Below are positions 25,459 through 35,055 of a stretch of DNA of 64,000 bases, one piece after another. Position 1 is the stretch's first letter. Every line of letters starts with the position of its first letter. A model generated the notes under the pieces. It had not been told where the DNA came from and did no database searches. It saw nothing but the letters and a program-made list of their open reading frames with translations. Source of the DNA: Chryseobacterium sp. Leaf201 (GTDB taxonomy: Bacteria > Bacteroidota > Bacteroidia > Flavobacteriales > Weeksellaceae); the NCBI RefSeq assembly GCF_001421435.1, contig NZ_LMKA01000046.1:1-64000 (forward strand). The letters are read 5' to 3'. The position numbers were made by a program, and so were the translations under genes.

Positions 25459-26229
25459 TCAAAGTTTAGTTTCCTGCAGTCTCGCTTTAAAAACAGGAAT
25501 CATTTCATCCATGCTCAGTAAAGCGCCGGATAAATTTTTCGATTTTACGAACGTCCGGGACTGCGGTTTGGCAATAAAGGAGAATGCAATGAATTCTGAA
25601 ATTCTTTCTTCCGGGATTCCTTCTTTGGTAAAATAATCATCTTCTACCCGGCCCCTGATCCACAGAATATCTTCCTGAAGATCATCATACCTGTACTGAC
25701 GCTTTTGCTTCCTGGCCTTTCCGCTGATGAGATCATACATCCCTTTGACATTAAGCTGCCCCAAAAGAATCGGGACCAGGACCTGCTTTACTTCGGCCGG
25801 TTTTTCCCGCATTTTGCCTGTGGGCTGCGGAAGACCCACGGCATCCTGAACGGCTCTGCCTTTGTCTGCTTTCGCCACAGACCGGGCATCTTTTGTAAGA
25901 TCCCCGGTGATGTTGGGAACCTTCACCTCTTCAATTTCGCGGGCTATTCTTATCAGTTTAATATCCAGCTCTTCACTGCTATTCTGGCCAGTCCGTATTG
26001 ATGCTCTTTCAAAACCCGGCCTGACAAACCTGATCTCATCTTGAGCTGAGGCATCAATAGAAAAAGTACCTGCAGCATCCGTATACGTCTTTTTATCTGA
26101 AGATATGTTGATGACTGTAACGGCAGGAAGTACAATCCCGTCTTCATCAGTAACTTTCCCTCTGACGGTCTGTGACAAGACCATAGAGATTACCGAGAAA
26201 AGCAGGACAACTGAAAATCTGAATTTCAT
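25459..26229 (-). CDS. Carboxypeptidase-regulatory-like secreted protein (copy A)
   Basis: A 256-residue exported protein with a signal peptide (about 1-19, ending VLSQ) and a CarboxypepD_reg-like beta-sandwich at about 22-95 (VRGKVTDEDGIVLPAVTVINISSDKKTYTDAAGTFSI). This domain is also the N-terminal plug-like extension of many TonB-dependent receptors, but here no barrel follows. The rest (ITGDLTKDARSVAKADKGRAVQDAVGLPQP ... LQEDILWIRGRVEDDYFTKEGIPEERISEFIAFSF) is shared with the gene at 26263-27030. The two lie head to tail 33 bases apart and are diverged tandem duplicates. Function unknown. Confidence 0.82.
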   Translation of the reverse strand: MKFRFSVVLLFSVISMVLSQTVRGKVTDEDGIVLPAVTVINISSDKKTYTDAAGTFSIDASAQDEIRFVRPGFERASIRTGQNSSEELDIKLIRIAREIEEVKVPNITGDLTKDARSVAKADKGRAVQDAVGLPQPTGKMREKPAEVKQVLVPILLGQLNVKGMYDLISGKARKQKRQYRYDDLQEDILWIRGRVEDDYFTKEGIPEERISEFIAFSFIAKPQSRTFVKSKNLSGALLSMDEMIPVFKARLQETKL

Positions 26230-26262
26230 AACTGAGGAGTATAATTCTTTACTTTACTTCTG

Positions 26263-27030
26263 TTACCTTTGCGTCTGCGGAGCCCGGTATGATGAAATCC
26301 TGTTCAGAACGGCTCTCTGAAATCTCATTAAATCGGCGTCACTGCAGAACCCGTATTTCAAAATATTTTTTCTCTCGAAGCCTCCTGCAAAAACATAATA
26401 GATAAAGTGCTGAATCAAGGCTTTATCAATTTTCAGATCAGTAAAATAGGTCTCACCCAACGCATAATGCAGGTAACTGCTCAGGTCTACATCATCCCAT
26501 TTGTCTTTAATTTTCCCAACTGAAAACCCCTGCCCTTTCGGCTGAACGAATTCCCCCGGTCTCGCCGCCAGAATTCTGGGATCGGATTTTTTAGACATAT
26601 AAAGCCCGAGATCGCTCTTCAGCTTCTGTACTTTTTTGGGAGGATTCAGGTTTTTAGAATCAATGGAAATATCCCCGGTAATGTCTTTTTTAATTTCCAC
26701 CTCGGCAATCAGGGTTGCTGCTCTAACCAAGGTTATATTGATCGGCGAACTGATATTTTGGCCGGTTACTTTCTGCTGGATCCGTTCATAGCCGTTTTTC
26801 ACGAAACGCAGTCCGTCTCCTGCCTTTCCTGAAATCATGAAGTGCCCGTCCCGGTTGGTGGTGACCCTTTCATCAGTCCTGATATTGATCACCGTTACTT
26901 CAGGAAGTTCATTCTGATCTTCGGAAATAATTTTCCCGAAAATATAATCCTGGGCGTTGCTGTGGATAAAGAAAACACTGAATAGGAAAAAGAGTAGTTT
27001 AAGTTTCACGGGCTGTTTTTTATCAGACAA
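26263..27030 (-). CDS. Carboxypeptidase-regulatory-like secreted protein (copy B)
   Basis: A 255-residue paralogue of the downstream gene at 25459-26229. It has a signal peptide (about 1-26, ending SNAQ), the same beta-sandwich (IFGKIISEDQNELPEVTVINIRTDERVTTNRDGHFMI), the common word GFERxxxK/RTGQN, and a C-terminal region with DLKIDKALIQHFIYYVFAGGFERKN in place of copy A's GIPEERISEFIAFSFIAK. It is the first gene of the pair; the spacer to the divergent addA-like gene (27031-27189) would hold the shared promoter. The role may be in the periplasm or outer membrane; nothing more specific can be said. Confidence 0.82.
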   Translation of the reverse strand: MSDKKQPVKLKLLFFLFSVFFIHSNAQDYIFGKIISEDQNELPEVTVINIRTDERVTTNRDGHFMISGKAGDGLRFVKNGYERIQQKVTGQNISSPINITLVRAATLIAEVEIKKDITGDISIDSKNLNPPKKVQKLKSDLGLYMSKKSDPRILAARPGEFVQPKGQGFSVGKIKDKWDDVDLSSYLHYALGETYFTDLKIDKALIQHFIYYVFAGGFERKNILKYGFCSDADLMRFQRAVLNRISSYRAPQTQR

Positions 27031-27189
27031 AACTAAAGTTATTTTCCGCTTCTCGTGTAAGTTTAACCACAGTTAACGTGTTTTGGGATTTCTTTTGGAA
27101 TTCTGCTCTCAAAACTGTTAAATAGCGATTGCAAATTGTTAAAATTTCACTTAAAAAATAGCTAACTTGCATGATCAATTCCATTCAAA

Positions 27190-30100
27190 ATGCAAAATTC
27201 TTATACCGTCATCAATGCTTCGGCCGGTTCGGGAAAAACGTATGCCCTCGTTCAGCGTCTTCTGATGATCTGCCTCCGTTATCCCAATCAGCAGCATTCA
27301 ATCAGGAATATCCTGGCCCTGACTTTTACCAACAAGGCAGCGAACGAGATGAAGGAAAGAATCCTGTCCTGGCTTGGCAATTTTTCTGCTGATGATTATG
27401 CTGATAACGGGGACCTGAAGAATATTCAGAAAGCTTTTGAAGAACAGGGACTGAAGATTACCATTGACGAGCTGCATGAACGGGCAAAAAAAATGCTGGA
27501 TTATGTCCTGCATAATTATTCTACTTTAAACATCGGAACGATTGACCGTTTTAACTCCCGCCTGGTAAGGAGCTTTTCGCATGAGCTGGGCTTAGCCAAA
27601 AATTTCAACCTGGAAATTGAAGCCGAACCGTTTCTGATTGAAGCGGTTGACAAAATGCTGGACCAGATCGGGGAGAATGAATCGATTTCCAATTCCTTTA
27701 TGGATTATGTGGATTACAGCCTGGAAAACAATGAGCGGATCAACCTTAATAAGAACCTTTATGATTCGGCAAAAGAGTTTGTAAAGGATATTCATTATGA
27801 GCATCTTAAAAACAATAAGGACTTTGATACCGCCAATTATGAGAATATAAAAAACACCCTTAGAAAAGAAATTGTAGCGAATAAAAAACTGTCTGCCGAA
27901 ATCGCTTCAAAGTCTGTAGAGCTCTTTACATCAAGAGATATCGGGATTGAAGATTTTGCACAGGGAAAAAACGGGATAGGCGGATTCTTCACTAAAGTCC
28001 TGGATTTTTACCAGCAGAAAAGGCCCGGTTTCCCTTTTCCGACCACCGCTGAGGAATCGGTACTTAATAATTACCGGAAAGGGGCCGCTTCAAAATCAAA
28101 GCACAAGGAACCTGAAATTTTTGAGATTCTGGAACAGCTGCTGGAAAACAGGATGAAGCTGATCCTTCTGTATATTGAAACGCAGAAAAAAGAAAAAATC
28201 CTATCTGCACTTCTGCCTCTGAAAGTAAACAAGGATATTCAGGATGAGCTTAAAAAGATCGAGGATGAAAATGATCTGGTTTTACTTTCAAAATTCAATA
28301 TCCTGATCAATGAAAACCTCAGGAACGAACCGTCTGCATTTATCTACGAAAAAGTCGGCTCACAGTTCCAGCATTATTTCTTTGATGAATTCCAGGATAC
28401 TTCCGAGCTTCAGTGGCAGAATTTTCTTCCGTTGAGGGATCATTCCGTTTCTATAGACAACACTTCTTTTACGCTGGTAGGAGACCCGAAACAGAGTATC
28501 TACCGGTTCCGTGGCGGCGAGAGCAAATTAATGCTGGACATCATCAACAAAAAGGAAATTTCACCGAAGCAGGCCGAACTGCTGGTTTTAAAAGACAACT
28601 GGCGGAGTGCAAAAAATATCGTGACCTTCAACAATGACCTTTATAAATTTCATTCGGAGATTTTAGAGGAAGAACATAAAAACATTTTCGGAACAGATGC
28701 TGAACAGAATCCGAAATCGTCAATGGAAGGCCGGGTAAAAGTAAACCTGATCGAGAACTTAACCAATGAAGACTTTTATACCGATACGTCTGAAAGCATG
28801 CGTAAAGACATCCAGGAAATCCTGGATAACGGCTTTAAGTTTTCTGATATAACCATTCTCTGCCGTGGAAATTTCGACATTTTCAGTTATTCCCAAAAAC
28901 TGGGGAACCTTAAAGTGCGTTACAAAGGTGAGGAAACCAATATCAAGACCATTTCTGATAAAGGCCTTACCCTGGAATTATCCAATACCCTGAAAGCGGT
29001 AATTGAGTTTCTAAAATGGGAAACCAACCCGAAAAACAAGCCCAGCCTGATCATGATGATGTATTACCTGAATAAACTGGAAAGGATCCGCATGGCAGAT
29101 TTCACCCTGGAAATGAAGGAAATACTGGATCTGGAATCCCATGAAAGTGCAATGGAATTTATTCAGCAAAAATATGCTTTACAGCTGAAACAGGATAATT
29201 TCCCAAGGTTCAACCTTTATAATTTCGTGGAATATTACATCAATGAATTTTCGGTTGAAAATAAGGAAACGGATTTCCTGCTGAACTTCCTGGAAATGCT
29301 TTTCAACTTTACCCAGAATGCGGGCGCGAGCACCAAAGAATTCCTTAAATACTGGGATGAAGAGGCATCTGCCTATACCATTCAGGCTTCGGAAAATATT
29401 GATGCAGTACAGATTATGACCATCCATAAGGCAAAAGGACTGGAATTTCCTGTTGTTTTTATCCCGATGATGAACAAAAACCGCGATGCGGAATTTACCA
29501 ACTGGTTTGAAACAACTCAGGATACGGCGCTGAAATCGGTAAACATCAACCAATTCAGTAAAAACCTGGAGGTGTATGATAAGGAAATCGAACAGTTCAA
29601 CAGACAGAATTCTTATAAAAACGCTGTAGACAGGCTGTGCCTTCAGTACGTGGCCACCACACGGCCGGTGGAACAGCTGTTTTTTTACATTCAGAAAGCC
29701 AATAAGACCTCCAATAATCTGGAGCTTCTGGAATTCCTGCAATCTAAAAACACGGAAAACCTGGATGAATTTGACCTGTATGAAACCCATCCTGAAATGC
29801 TGAAAAAGTATACGAAGGATAAAACTTCATCCTTCAAAACCAGGGATATCCGGATCCTGAAGAATATCAATGAAAAGAACACCTCCATAAGGATTGCCAC
29901 GCCTTCAAAAAATTACCAGGTGAAGAATGAAAAGGTAAGAATCGGGCTTTTTGTACATGAACTGCTATCCCAGATCAACACGGCGGCGGATATTCAGAAA
30001 GTCTTGGACTGTTATGTCCTGGAAGGGCATATCAGTATTGAGGAGAGCAAAGAGATCAGCCGCGACCTGCATGAAATACTTGAAACCTACGCTGAATTTT

Positions 30101-30330
30101 TTGACGGCAAATGGGAAATCATCAACGAAAGGGATATCATGATTTCAGAAAACGGAGAAAGCAGGGTGTACCGCCCGGACAGGATGTTAAAGAGCCCGGA
30201 GGGTTATATCATCATCGATTTTAAAACCGGAGAAGAAAACCGGAAAGATGAACAGCAGATTGAAAATTATAAAAACATTCTTGAGAAATTAGGAAGAAAA
30301 GTGCTGAAGACGCAGCTGATTTATCTGTAA
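27190..30330 (+). CDS. AddA/RecB-like ATP-dependent helicase-nuclease
   Basis: A 1046-residue UvrD/Rep-type superfamily 1 helicase fused to a RecB-family nuclease, expected to process double-strand ends for recombination. Walker A is ASAGSGKT at 10-17, motif II is FDEFQDT at about 398-404, motif III is GDPKQSIYRFRGG, motif V is MTIHKAKGLEFPVVF and motif VI is YVATTRPVEQLF. The C-terminal nuclease motifs are intact: RPDRM, IDFKTG and QIENY. This is the layout of AddA; the AddB partner is not in the window. The AT-rich 160-base spacer to the divergent gene holds the promoter. Confidence 0.9.
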   Translation: MQNSYTVINASAGSGKTYALVQRLLMICLRYPNQQHSIRNILALTFTNKAANEMKERILSWLGNFSADDYADNGDLKNIQKAFEEQGLKITIDELHERAKKMLDYVLHNYSTLNIGTIDRFNSRLVRSFSHELGLAKNFNLEIEAEPFLIEAVDKMLDQIGENESISNSFMDYVDYSLENNERINLNKNLYDSAKEFVKDIHYEHLKNNKDFDTANYENIKNTLRKEIVANKKLSAEIASKSVELFTSRDIGIEDFAQGKNGIGGFFTKVLDFYQQKRPGFPFPTTAEESVLNNYRKGAASKSKHKEPEIFEILEQLLENRMKLILLYIETQKKEKILSALLPLKVNKDIQDELKKIEDENDLVLLSKFNILINENLRNEPSAFIYEKVGSQFQHYFFDEFQDTSELQWQNFLPLRDHSVSIDNTSFTLVGDPKQSIYRFRGGESKLMLDIINKKEISPKQAELLVLKDNWRSAKNIVTFNNDLYKFHSEILEEEHKNIFGTDAEQNPKSSMEGRVKVNLIENLTNEDFYTDTSESMRKDIQEILDNGFKFSDITILCRGNFDIFSYSQKLGNLKVRYKGEETNIKTISDKGLTLELSNTLKAVIEFLKWETNPKNKPSLIMMMYYLNKLERIRMADFTLEMKEILDLESHESAMEFIQQKYALQLKQDNFPRFNLYNFVEYYINEFSVENKETDFLLNFLEMLFNFTQNAGASTKEFLKYWDEEASAYTIQASENIDAVQIMTIHKAKGLEFPVVFIPMMNKNRDAEFTNWFETTQDTALKSVNINQFSKNLEVYDKEIEQFNRQNSYKNAVDRLCLQYVATTRPVEQLFFYIQKANKTSNNLELLEFLQSKNTENLDEFDLYETHPEMLKKYTKDKTSSFKTRDIRILKNINEKNTSIRIATPSKNYQVKNEKVRIGLFVHELLSQINTAADIQKVLDCYVLEGHISIEESKEISRDLHEILETYAEFFDGKWEIINERDIMISENGESRVYRPDRMLKSPEGYIIIDFKTGEENRKDEQQIENYKNILEKLGRKVLKTQLIYL

Positions 30331-30713
30331 CAAATAATTTTACGTGTACATTACAGTATGAATCGCAGCCGGTTTTATCAACCGGCCTGTATTTTGATAT
30401 ACCAACCATATATTGCCCGATTATTTATCCGGCATTCAATCAATTAGGAAATCTTTATTTCCTCATTTTCACACTTATCCTGATAATCGCATCACTTGCG
30501 CATTATCTGTCTGCGTTTAATTAATATGATTATTCGCTTACTCTTAATTCACATAACTTTATTATCACTTCTTAGATCCTGACTTTATTTATTGCAAGTC
30601 AGAGCAAAAACTAATTATTAATTAAAGTTACCGCCATGACAGCAAACCCTATTCAACCGCCCTGATTTCTTCATATTATTCAGCATAGTTAACCATTAAA
30701 AACAAAAAATAAT
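30331..30713 (+). other. Long non-coding gap before the T9SS subtilase gene
   Basis: This 383-base spacer has two hairpins. GCCGGTT at 30368-30374 with AACCGGC at 30380-30386 lies 38 bases past the helicase stop and may end its transcript. CTGACTT at 30579-30585 with AAGTCAG at 30596-30602 lies closer to the protease gene. The rest is AT-rich with no convincing ORF or full promoter; the length suggests a long or regulated 5' leader for the protease gene. Confidence 0.5.
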
Positions 30714-33698
30714 ATGAAAACTAAAATACTATCCTTTATCCTGCTTCTTTTTATGATCATAGGCATGAATGCGCAGTCGCAGTACTTTTATTACTACAAC
30801 GGAAAAAAGTATCCTCTGCAATTAGATAAATCCTCGATTGCGATTACTTCCACCACTATTGATGCCGCAAAAATGCTTAAAGCAAAAACACCGGTTGTGG
30901 AAACCTTTCCAAAAAATTCACTCTTGAAAGACGGAAAAAAGATCATCGACCGTACCAAAACCTTTTATGTGGAAATAGAATCTGATGCAACGCTTTCTGA
31001 TGACCAGTATATTGCCAATATAAAAGAGAAAAATATGCGTAAAGATGTTATTATCGCTTCGCCGTGCTTTCTGACTTCCGAAGGTCAAAAGATGGGTTTA
31101 TCCAATAACTTCTATGTAAAACTCAAATCAAAGAATGACCTGAACCGCCTGAATGAATTAGCCGAAAAAAATAATGTGGAAGTATTGGGGTATAATGAAT
31201 ATATGCCTTTATGGTTTACGGTAGCCTGTAATAAAAACTCAACTTTTGCCAATGCCATAGAAATGTCTAACCTCTTCTATGAAAGCGGATATTTTGAAGT
31301 TGCAGAGCCGGAATTCATGTATCACAACCTTCAGGCGTCGGCTGATCCTTCATTCGGCAGCCAGTGGTCTCTGAAAAATACAGGACAATACGGTGCCGCC
31401 TATGCAGGAATAGACATTAAAGCAGAACAGGCCTGGACCTTATCTACCGGAGCCAATGTAAAAACAGCAATTTTTGACCACGGTTTTGAAATGAACCATC
31501 CTGATCTTGCTGCAAATGTTTTCGGGACAGGATATGATGCACAGACCAATACGTCACCTTCTATAGTACGTGGAGACCATGGAACCGCATGCGCCGGTAT
31601 CACAGGAGCGGTACAGAACAACAATCTCGGGATCAGCGGCGTTGCCCCGAATACCAGACTGATATCCATAAGCATTAACCTTACTTTTGCAGATACTCCT
31701 CAGCAGCTCGCGAACGGCTTTAACTGGTCTACCGTAAACGGTGTTGAAGTCATCAGCAATTCATGGGGCGGATATACACCTTCTGTCATTATTGAAAATG
31801 CGATTACGAATGCCCTTGTTAACGGCAGAGGCGGAAAAGGAATGGTGGTTGTTTTTGCAGCCGGTAATGAAAACAATACCAGTATAAGATATCCCGGAAT
31901 TTGGGACCCGAGAATCCTTGTAGTAGGAGCCATGAGCCCCTGCGGACAAAGAAAAAGCCCTACTTCATGTGACGGCGAAGGCTGGGGCAGCTGCTATGGA
32001 ACCCAGCTTGACATTATGGCCCCGGGTGTAAAAATGCCGACTACTGACAGACAGGGAAGCAATGGGTATGATCCGTCCAACTATGCTCCGGCTTTTAACG
32101 GAACCTCATCTGCCTGCCCTGTTATTGCAGGTGTTGCAGCCTTGATTTTGTCCGTCAACCCTTGTCTTACGGCTCAGCAGGTACGCGATATCATAGAACA
32201 GACAGCCCAAAAGGTAAGAACTGATCTTTACGGTTATGCCTCAACTTCCGGAAGATCCAACGGAACATGGCATACCCAAATGGGCTACGGCTTGGTTAAT
32301 GCCTATGCTGCTGTTGTAAAAGCTAAAAGCATCTATAGCCTTGCAGCGTTCGACAGCCCTGCAGACATAGGTTTAGAACCGAATCCTTCAGCTACCACCT
32401 GGGCAAATATTTACCAGAGCAAAGATCTATGGAACAGACGTACCAACAGTGCTTTGTTAAACCTTACCCATCAGGATCCAGGATATTTAGGGCCGGGGCA
32501 TAATGTCATGAGATTCAGGGTGCGAAATATCGGATGTACTACATCTGCTCCAGCTTTTGCAAGATTATACTGGACAATGGGTTCTACCGGTGAAACATGG
32601 CCTAATTCATGGAACGGAATCCAGCTTATCAATGGATATTCTGCCGGCGGAGAACTTACTACGGCTTATACAGGATTTAATTCCTCAAACGCATATGCAA
32701 CAGGACAGGGATTCAAGATTCCGGCACTGGCGCCTGGTCAGACCTATATTATTGATGCGAAATGGACTCCGGTAAACCCTGTCATCTACGGCGGTCTTAC
32801 AGACAACGTAGTATGCTTCCTGGGAAGGATTGCAACACCGGGCGACCCGATGTACAATGAAAATCCCGGCCCGAATGCACCGATACAGCCTAATGTAACC
32901 AATAACAATAATATAGTTACAAGAAACACAAAACTGGTAAGCCTCAGCGGGACTTTCCCTAAAAAGTCAGGTTTCTTCTTTGGAAATTACCTGGATTATG
33001 ATAAGCCGTTCGATATCAGATTCAACCTGATCAAAGATTCCAACGTGCCGTTTAAAAGCGCGACCCGAATTATCATCAAGCTGAATAAACTGACATGGGA
33101 AAGATGGGAAAGCGGCGGCAAAAAGCTGGATGGTATAGAAGTTTACAATTATAATGAGCGTGAACTCGTGATTATGGATCCTGCAAATGCCATTATAGGA
33201 AACGTGATGCTGAAACCGAATGAATACTTTCCTGTTGAGGTATCATTCCAGGCTTCTTCAAGCATTTCGACTACCGAAGATTATGATTTAGCCGTTTCCC
33301 AGAACCTGACCGGTAATGCAGATGAGATTTACGGAAGCGTCTGTCATTTCCTTGTTACCATCAACGAGAAAGAAGTTGATGAAGGTGAGCCGTACTGTGA
33401 TGAGAAGTGCAGACAGGCAAAAATGCAGCCTCTGGTGCTTCAGGATATAAAACTGTCCCCGAATCCTGCTTCTTCCCAGGCCACTCTGGCATTTAACCTT
33501 CTGGAAGATGCAAAAGTTACGATCCTGTTGGCAGATTATAACGGAACGACCCTGAAAACCATTTCTACTGCAGAAAGTATGAGAAAAGGAATCAGCAGGA
33601 AAGATTTCTCTATTTCCGAACTTCCTAATGGTGTTTACGTCATCAGTATCCTTGCCAATTCAGAAAAGAAATCGGTACATCTGATTGTGAAACATTAA
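30714..33698 (+). CDS. Subtilase (S8) family serine protease with T9SS sorting domain
   Basis: A 994-residue secreted protease. It has a signal peptide (about 1-20, ending MNAQ), an N-terminal propeptide-like region to about 200, and an S8 catalytic domain with triad Asp255 (AIFDHG), His289 (GDHGTACAG) and Ser465 (NGTSSACPVIAG). The oxyanion Asn lies in VVFAAGNENN. After about 570 come beta-rich domains with no catalytic features. The last 75 residues (LSPNPASSQATLAF ... GVYVISILANSEKKSVHLIVKH) are a type A T9SS C-terminal domain that directs export and anchoring at the cell surface. A CDEKC pair precedes it. Likely an extracellular degradative protease. Confidence 0.93.
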   Translation: MKTKILSFILLLFMIIGMNAQSQYFYYYNGKKYPLQLDKSSIAITSTTIDAAKMLKAKTPVVETFPKNSLLKDGKKIIDRTKTFYVEIESDATLSDDQYIANIKEKNMRKDVIIASPCFLTSEGQKMGLSNNFYVKLKSKNDLNRLNELAEKNNVEVLGYNEYMPLWFTVACNKNSTFANAIEMSNLFYESGYFEVAEPEFMYHNLQASADPSFGSQWSLKNTGQYGAAYAGIDIKAEQAWTLSTGANVKTAIFDHGFEMNHPDLAANVFGTGYDAQTNTSPSIVRGDHGTACAGITGAVQNNNLGISGVAPNTRLISISINLTFADTPQQLANGFNWSTVNGVEVISNSWGGYTPSVIIENAITNALVNGRGGKGMVVVFAAGNENNTSIRYPGIWDPRILVVGAMSPCGQRKSPTSCDGEGWGSCYGTQLDIMAPGVKMPTTDRQGSNGYDPSNYAPAFNGTSSACPVIAGVAALILSVNPCLTAQQVRDIIEQTAQKVRTDLYGYASTSGRSNGTWHTQMGYGLVNAYAAVVKAKSIYSLAAFDSPADIGLEPNPSATTWANIYQSKDLWNRRTNSALLNLTHQDPGYLGPGHNVMRFRVRNIGCTTSAPAFARLYWTMGSTGETWPNSWNGIQLINGYSAGGELTTAYTGFNSSNAYATGQGFKIPALAPGQTYIIDAKWTPVNPVIYGGLTDNVVCFLGRIATPGDPMYNENPGPNAPIQPNVTNNNNIVTRNTKLVSLSGTFPKKSGFFFGNYLDYDKPFDIRFNLIKDSNVPFKSATRIIIKLNKLTWERWESGGKKLDGIEVYNYNERELVIMDPANAIIGNVMLKPNEYFPVEVSFQASSSISTTEDYDLAVSQNLTGNADEIYGSVCHFLVTINEKEVDEGEPYCDEKCRQAKMQPLVLQDIKLSPNPASSQATLAFNLLEDAKVTILLADYNGTTLKTISTAESMRKGISRKDFSISELPNGVYVISILANSEKKSVHLIVKH

Positions 33699-33720
33699 TT
33701 TAATAAGCTATTACAATAAG

Positions 33721-33750
33721 CAAAAGCGCAGAAAATTTCTGCGCTTTTGT
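33721..33750. terminator. Bidirectional terminator between protease and ferritin genes
   Basis: CAAAAGCGCAGAAA at 33721-33734 and its exact complement at 33736-33749 form a 14-base stem around one A. A-runs and T-runs at the ends make it usable for both convergent genes. Confidence 0.92.
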
Positions 33751-33769
33751 TATATATAAACTGTAGATC

Positions 33770-34279
33770 TTAAGCAGTCTGATCCGGGACAAAAGTCCGC
33801 TGTGCCAGTTCCTGGTCAAAAAGGTATAAAGCTGAAGGGTTGTCGCTTACCATCTTGATCTTCGTTACCAGCTGGGAAGCGCTCGCCTCCTCTTCCACCT
33901 GTTCATTGATGAACCACTGTAAGAAAGAAGTTGTGGCGAAATCTCCTTCGTCATTGGCATTTTTTACAATATTGAAGATGCTTTTTGTTACGATCTTTTC
34001 GTGCGCCAGGGCTTTTTCAAAAATATCAATGGCCCCGATAAATTCATGCGGCGGCTTAGGGATTTCCCCGATAATGATCTCGCCTCCCACATCATTCAGA
34101 TAATCAAACATTTTATCTGCATGCATCAGTTCCTCTTTGCTCTGAACCCTGAAATAATTGGCAATCCCGTCCAGATCCTTAGCTGAAAACCAGGCAGACA
34201 TCGAAAGGTAATATTGTGCAGCATACTGTTCGTTTGCTATCTGTTCGTTAATTAACTTTGCAATTTTCTCGCTAACCAT
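33770..34279 (-). CDS. ftnA: Ferritin (non-haem)
   Basis: A 169-residue ferritin that stores iron as a mineral inside a 24-subunit shell. The ferroxidase ligands are visible in helices A and B (NEQYAAQYYLSMSAWF and SKEELMHADKMFDYL, containing the E-x-x-H pair) and helix C (ALAHEKIVTKSIFNIVKNANDEGDFATTSFLQWFINEQVEEEASASQLV). Length and motif order are those of bacterial FtnA; the haem-binding Met of bacterioferritin is not apparent. It is monocistronic, with its own 3' terminator at 33721-33750. Confidence 0.95.
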   Translation of the reverse strand: MVSEKIAKLINEQIANEQYAAQYYLSMSAWFSAKDLDGIANYFRVQSKEELMHADKMFDYLNDVGGEIIIGEIPKPPHEFIGAIDIFEKALAHEKIVTKSIFNIVKNANDEGDFATTSFLQWFINEQVEEEASASQLVTKIKMVSDNPSALYLFDQELAQRTFVPDQTA

Positions 34280-34352
34280 AAGTAATAAATTTTACAGTCA
34301 AAATTAGGGAATAAAACCCTAAATCAAAAGTTTTACTAAAATTTAATAAAAA

Positions 34353-34374
34353 AGGACGGAATAAATCCCGTCCT
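34353..34374 (-). terminator. Terminator of the Spy-like gene
   Basis: AGGACGG at 34353-34359 pairs with CCGTCCT at 34368-34374 across an eight-base loop. On the minus strand the stem is followed by a T-run, placing it just past the Spy-like gene end at 34409. Confidence 0.85.
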
Positions 34375-34408
34375 CTTAACACATTAAAAACATTAAACTA
34401 TAAACTAC

Positions 34409-34867
34409 TTAATTTCTATCAGGACCTGCCGTTTTCATAGGCCTGTGCATTTTTCCACCTTTCATTCCTTTGTCTTTCATCGCCATTTTTCTCTGCTCCA
34501 TTTTAGCTTTTCTGTCTGCCTGCCATTTATCATACTGCTGAGGTGTTAGAATCTGCTTCATATCTGCATCCATCCGTTCTCTTTTCGCTTTCATCTCCTG
34601 CATTCTGGCCTGTCTGCGGTCTTTATTTTTATCAAAGTCAGCCTTCATTTCAGCTTTTCTTTTTTCGTGCAGAGCTTTGATCTGGGCTACCTGTGACTGG
34701 TTCAGATTAAGGTCTTTCTGCATTTTATCCAGATGTTCCCGCTCTTTTTCCTGAAATTTCTGATGCATCTCTGCTCTTCTTCCTTCTTTATCCTGTGGAG
34801 GGGTCTGCTGAGCCATTGCCAAACTTCCCATCCCAACCAATGCAACTGCTAACACTAACTTTTTCAT
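34409..34867 (-). CDS. Spy/CpxP-like periplasmic protein
   Basis: A 152-residue exported helical protein: signal peptide about 1-19 (ending AMAQ), then a highly charged Lys/Glu/Arg/Met-rich chain. It contains LNLNQSQVAQIKALHEKRKAEM and LTPQQYDKWQADRKAKMEQRKM; LTxxQ-type motifs mark the Spy/CpxP and DUF4890-like group of periplasmic chaperone or metal-sensing proteins. The C-terminal tail is Met/His/Gly-rich (MKDKGMKGGKMHRPMK) and might bind a metal. It shares strand with the Gly/Arg/Asn-rich exported protein upstream (35056-36042), but a terminator lies between them. Confidence 0.75.
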   Translation of the reverse strand: MKKLVLAVALVGMGSLAMAQQTPPQDKEGRRAEMHQKFQEKEREHLDKMQKDLNLNQSQVAQIKALHEKRKAEMKADFDKNKDRRQARMQEMKAKRERMDADMKQILTPQQYDKWQADRKAKMEQRKMAMKDKGMKGGKMHRPMKTAGPDRN

Positions 34868-34991
34868 ATTTCTAAATTTTAAATTTATTGTTGTATATCT
34901 TTTTGATTATAAGTTAAAACGAAAGTTAAACCGTATAATTCATAAAAATTGTTAAATTTTAATATTAAATACATAACAATAAAAAAGTATG

Positions 34992-35027
34992 AAAACAAAA
35001 GAAGAGCAAATCCTAAAATCTGCCCTT
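34992..35027 (-). terminator. Terminator of the Gly/Arg/Asn-rich protein gene
   Basis: On the minus strand GAAGGGCAGAT and AUUUGCUCUUC pair along 11 positions, using two G-U pairs, around a short loop (35001-35027). UUUUGUUUU follows. It ends the gene at 35056-36042. Confidence 0.8.
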
Positions 35028-35055
35028 CACACCACTTAAATATAATATATGAAAA

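Noticed and set aside
29179..29790. Minus-strand ORF of 203 codons inside the helicase-nuclease gene.
   Set aside because: It lies fully within a well-conserved coding region on the other strand and matches no family; a shadow ORF.
30526..30582. An 18-codon Leu-rich ORF (seven Leu) followed by a hairpin, resembling a leucine leader peptide, before the subtilase gene.
   Set aside because: The downstream gene is a secreted protease with no link to leucine metabolism, the region is AT-rich where Leu/Ile codons are common by chance, and no alternative stem arrangement was found.
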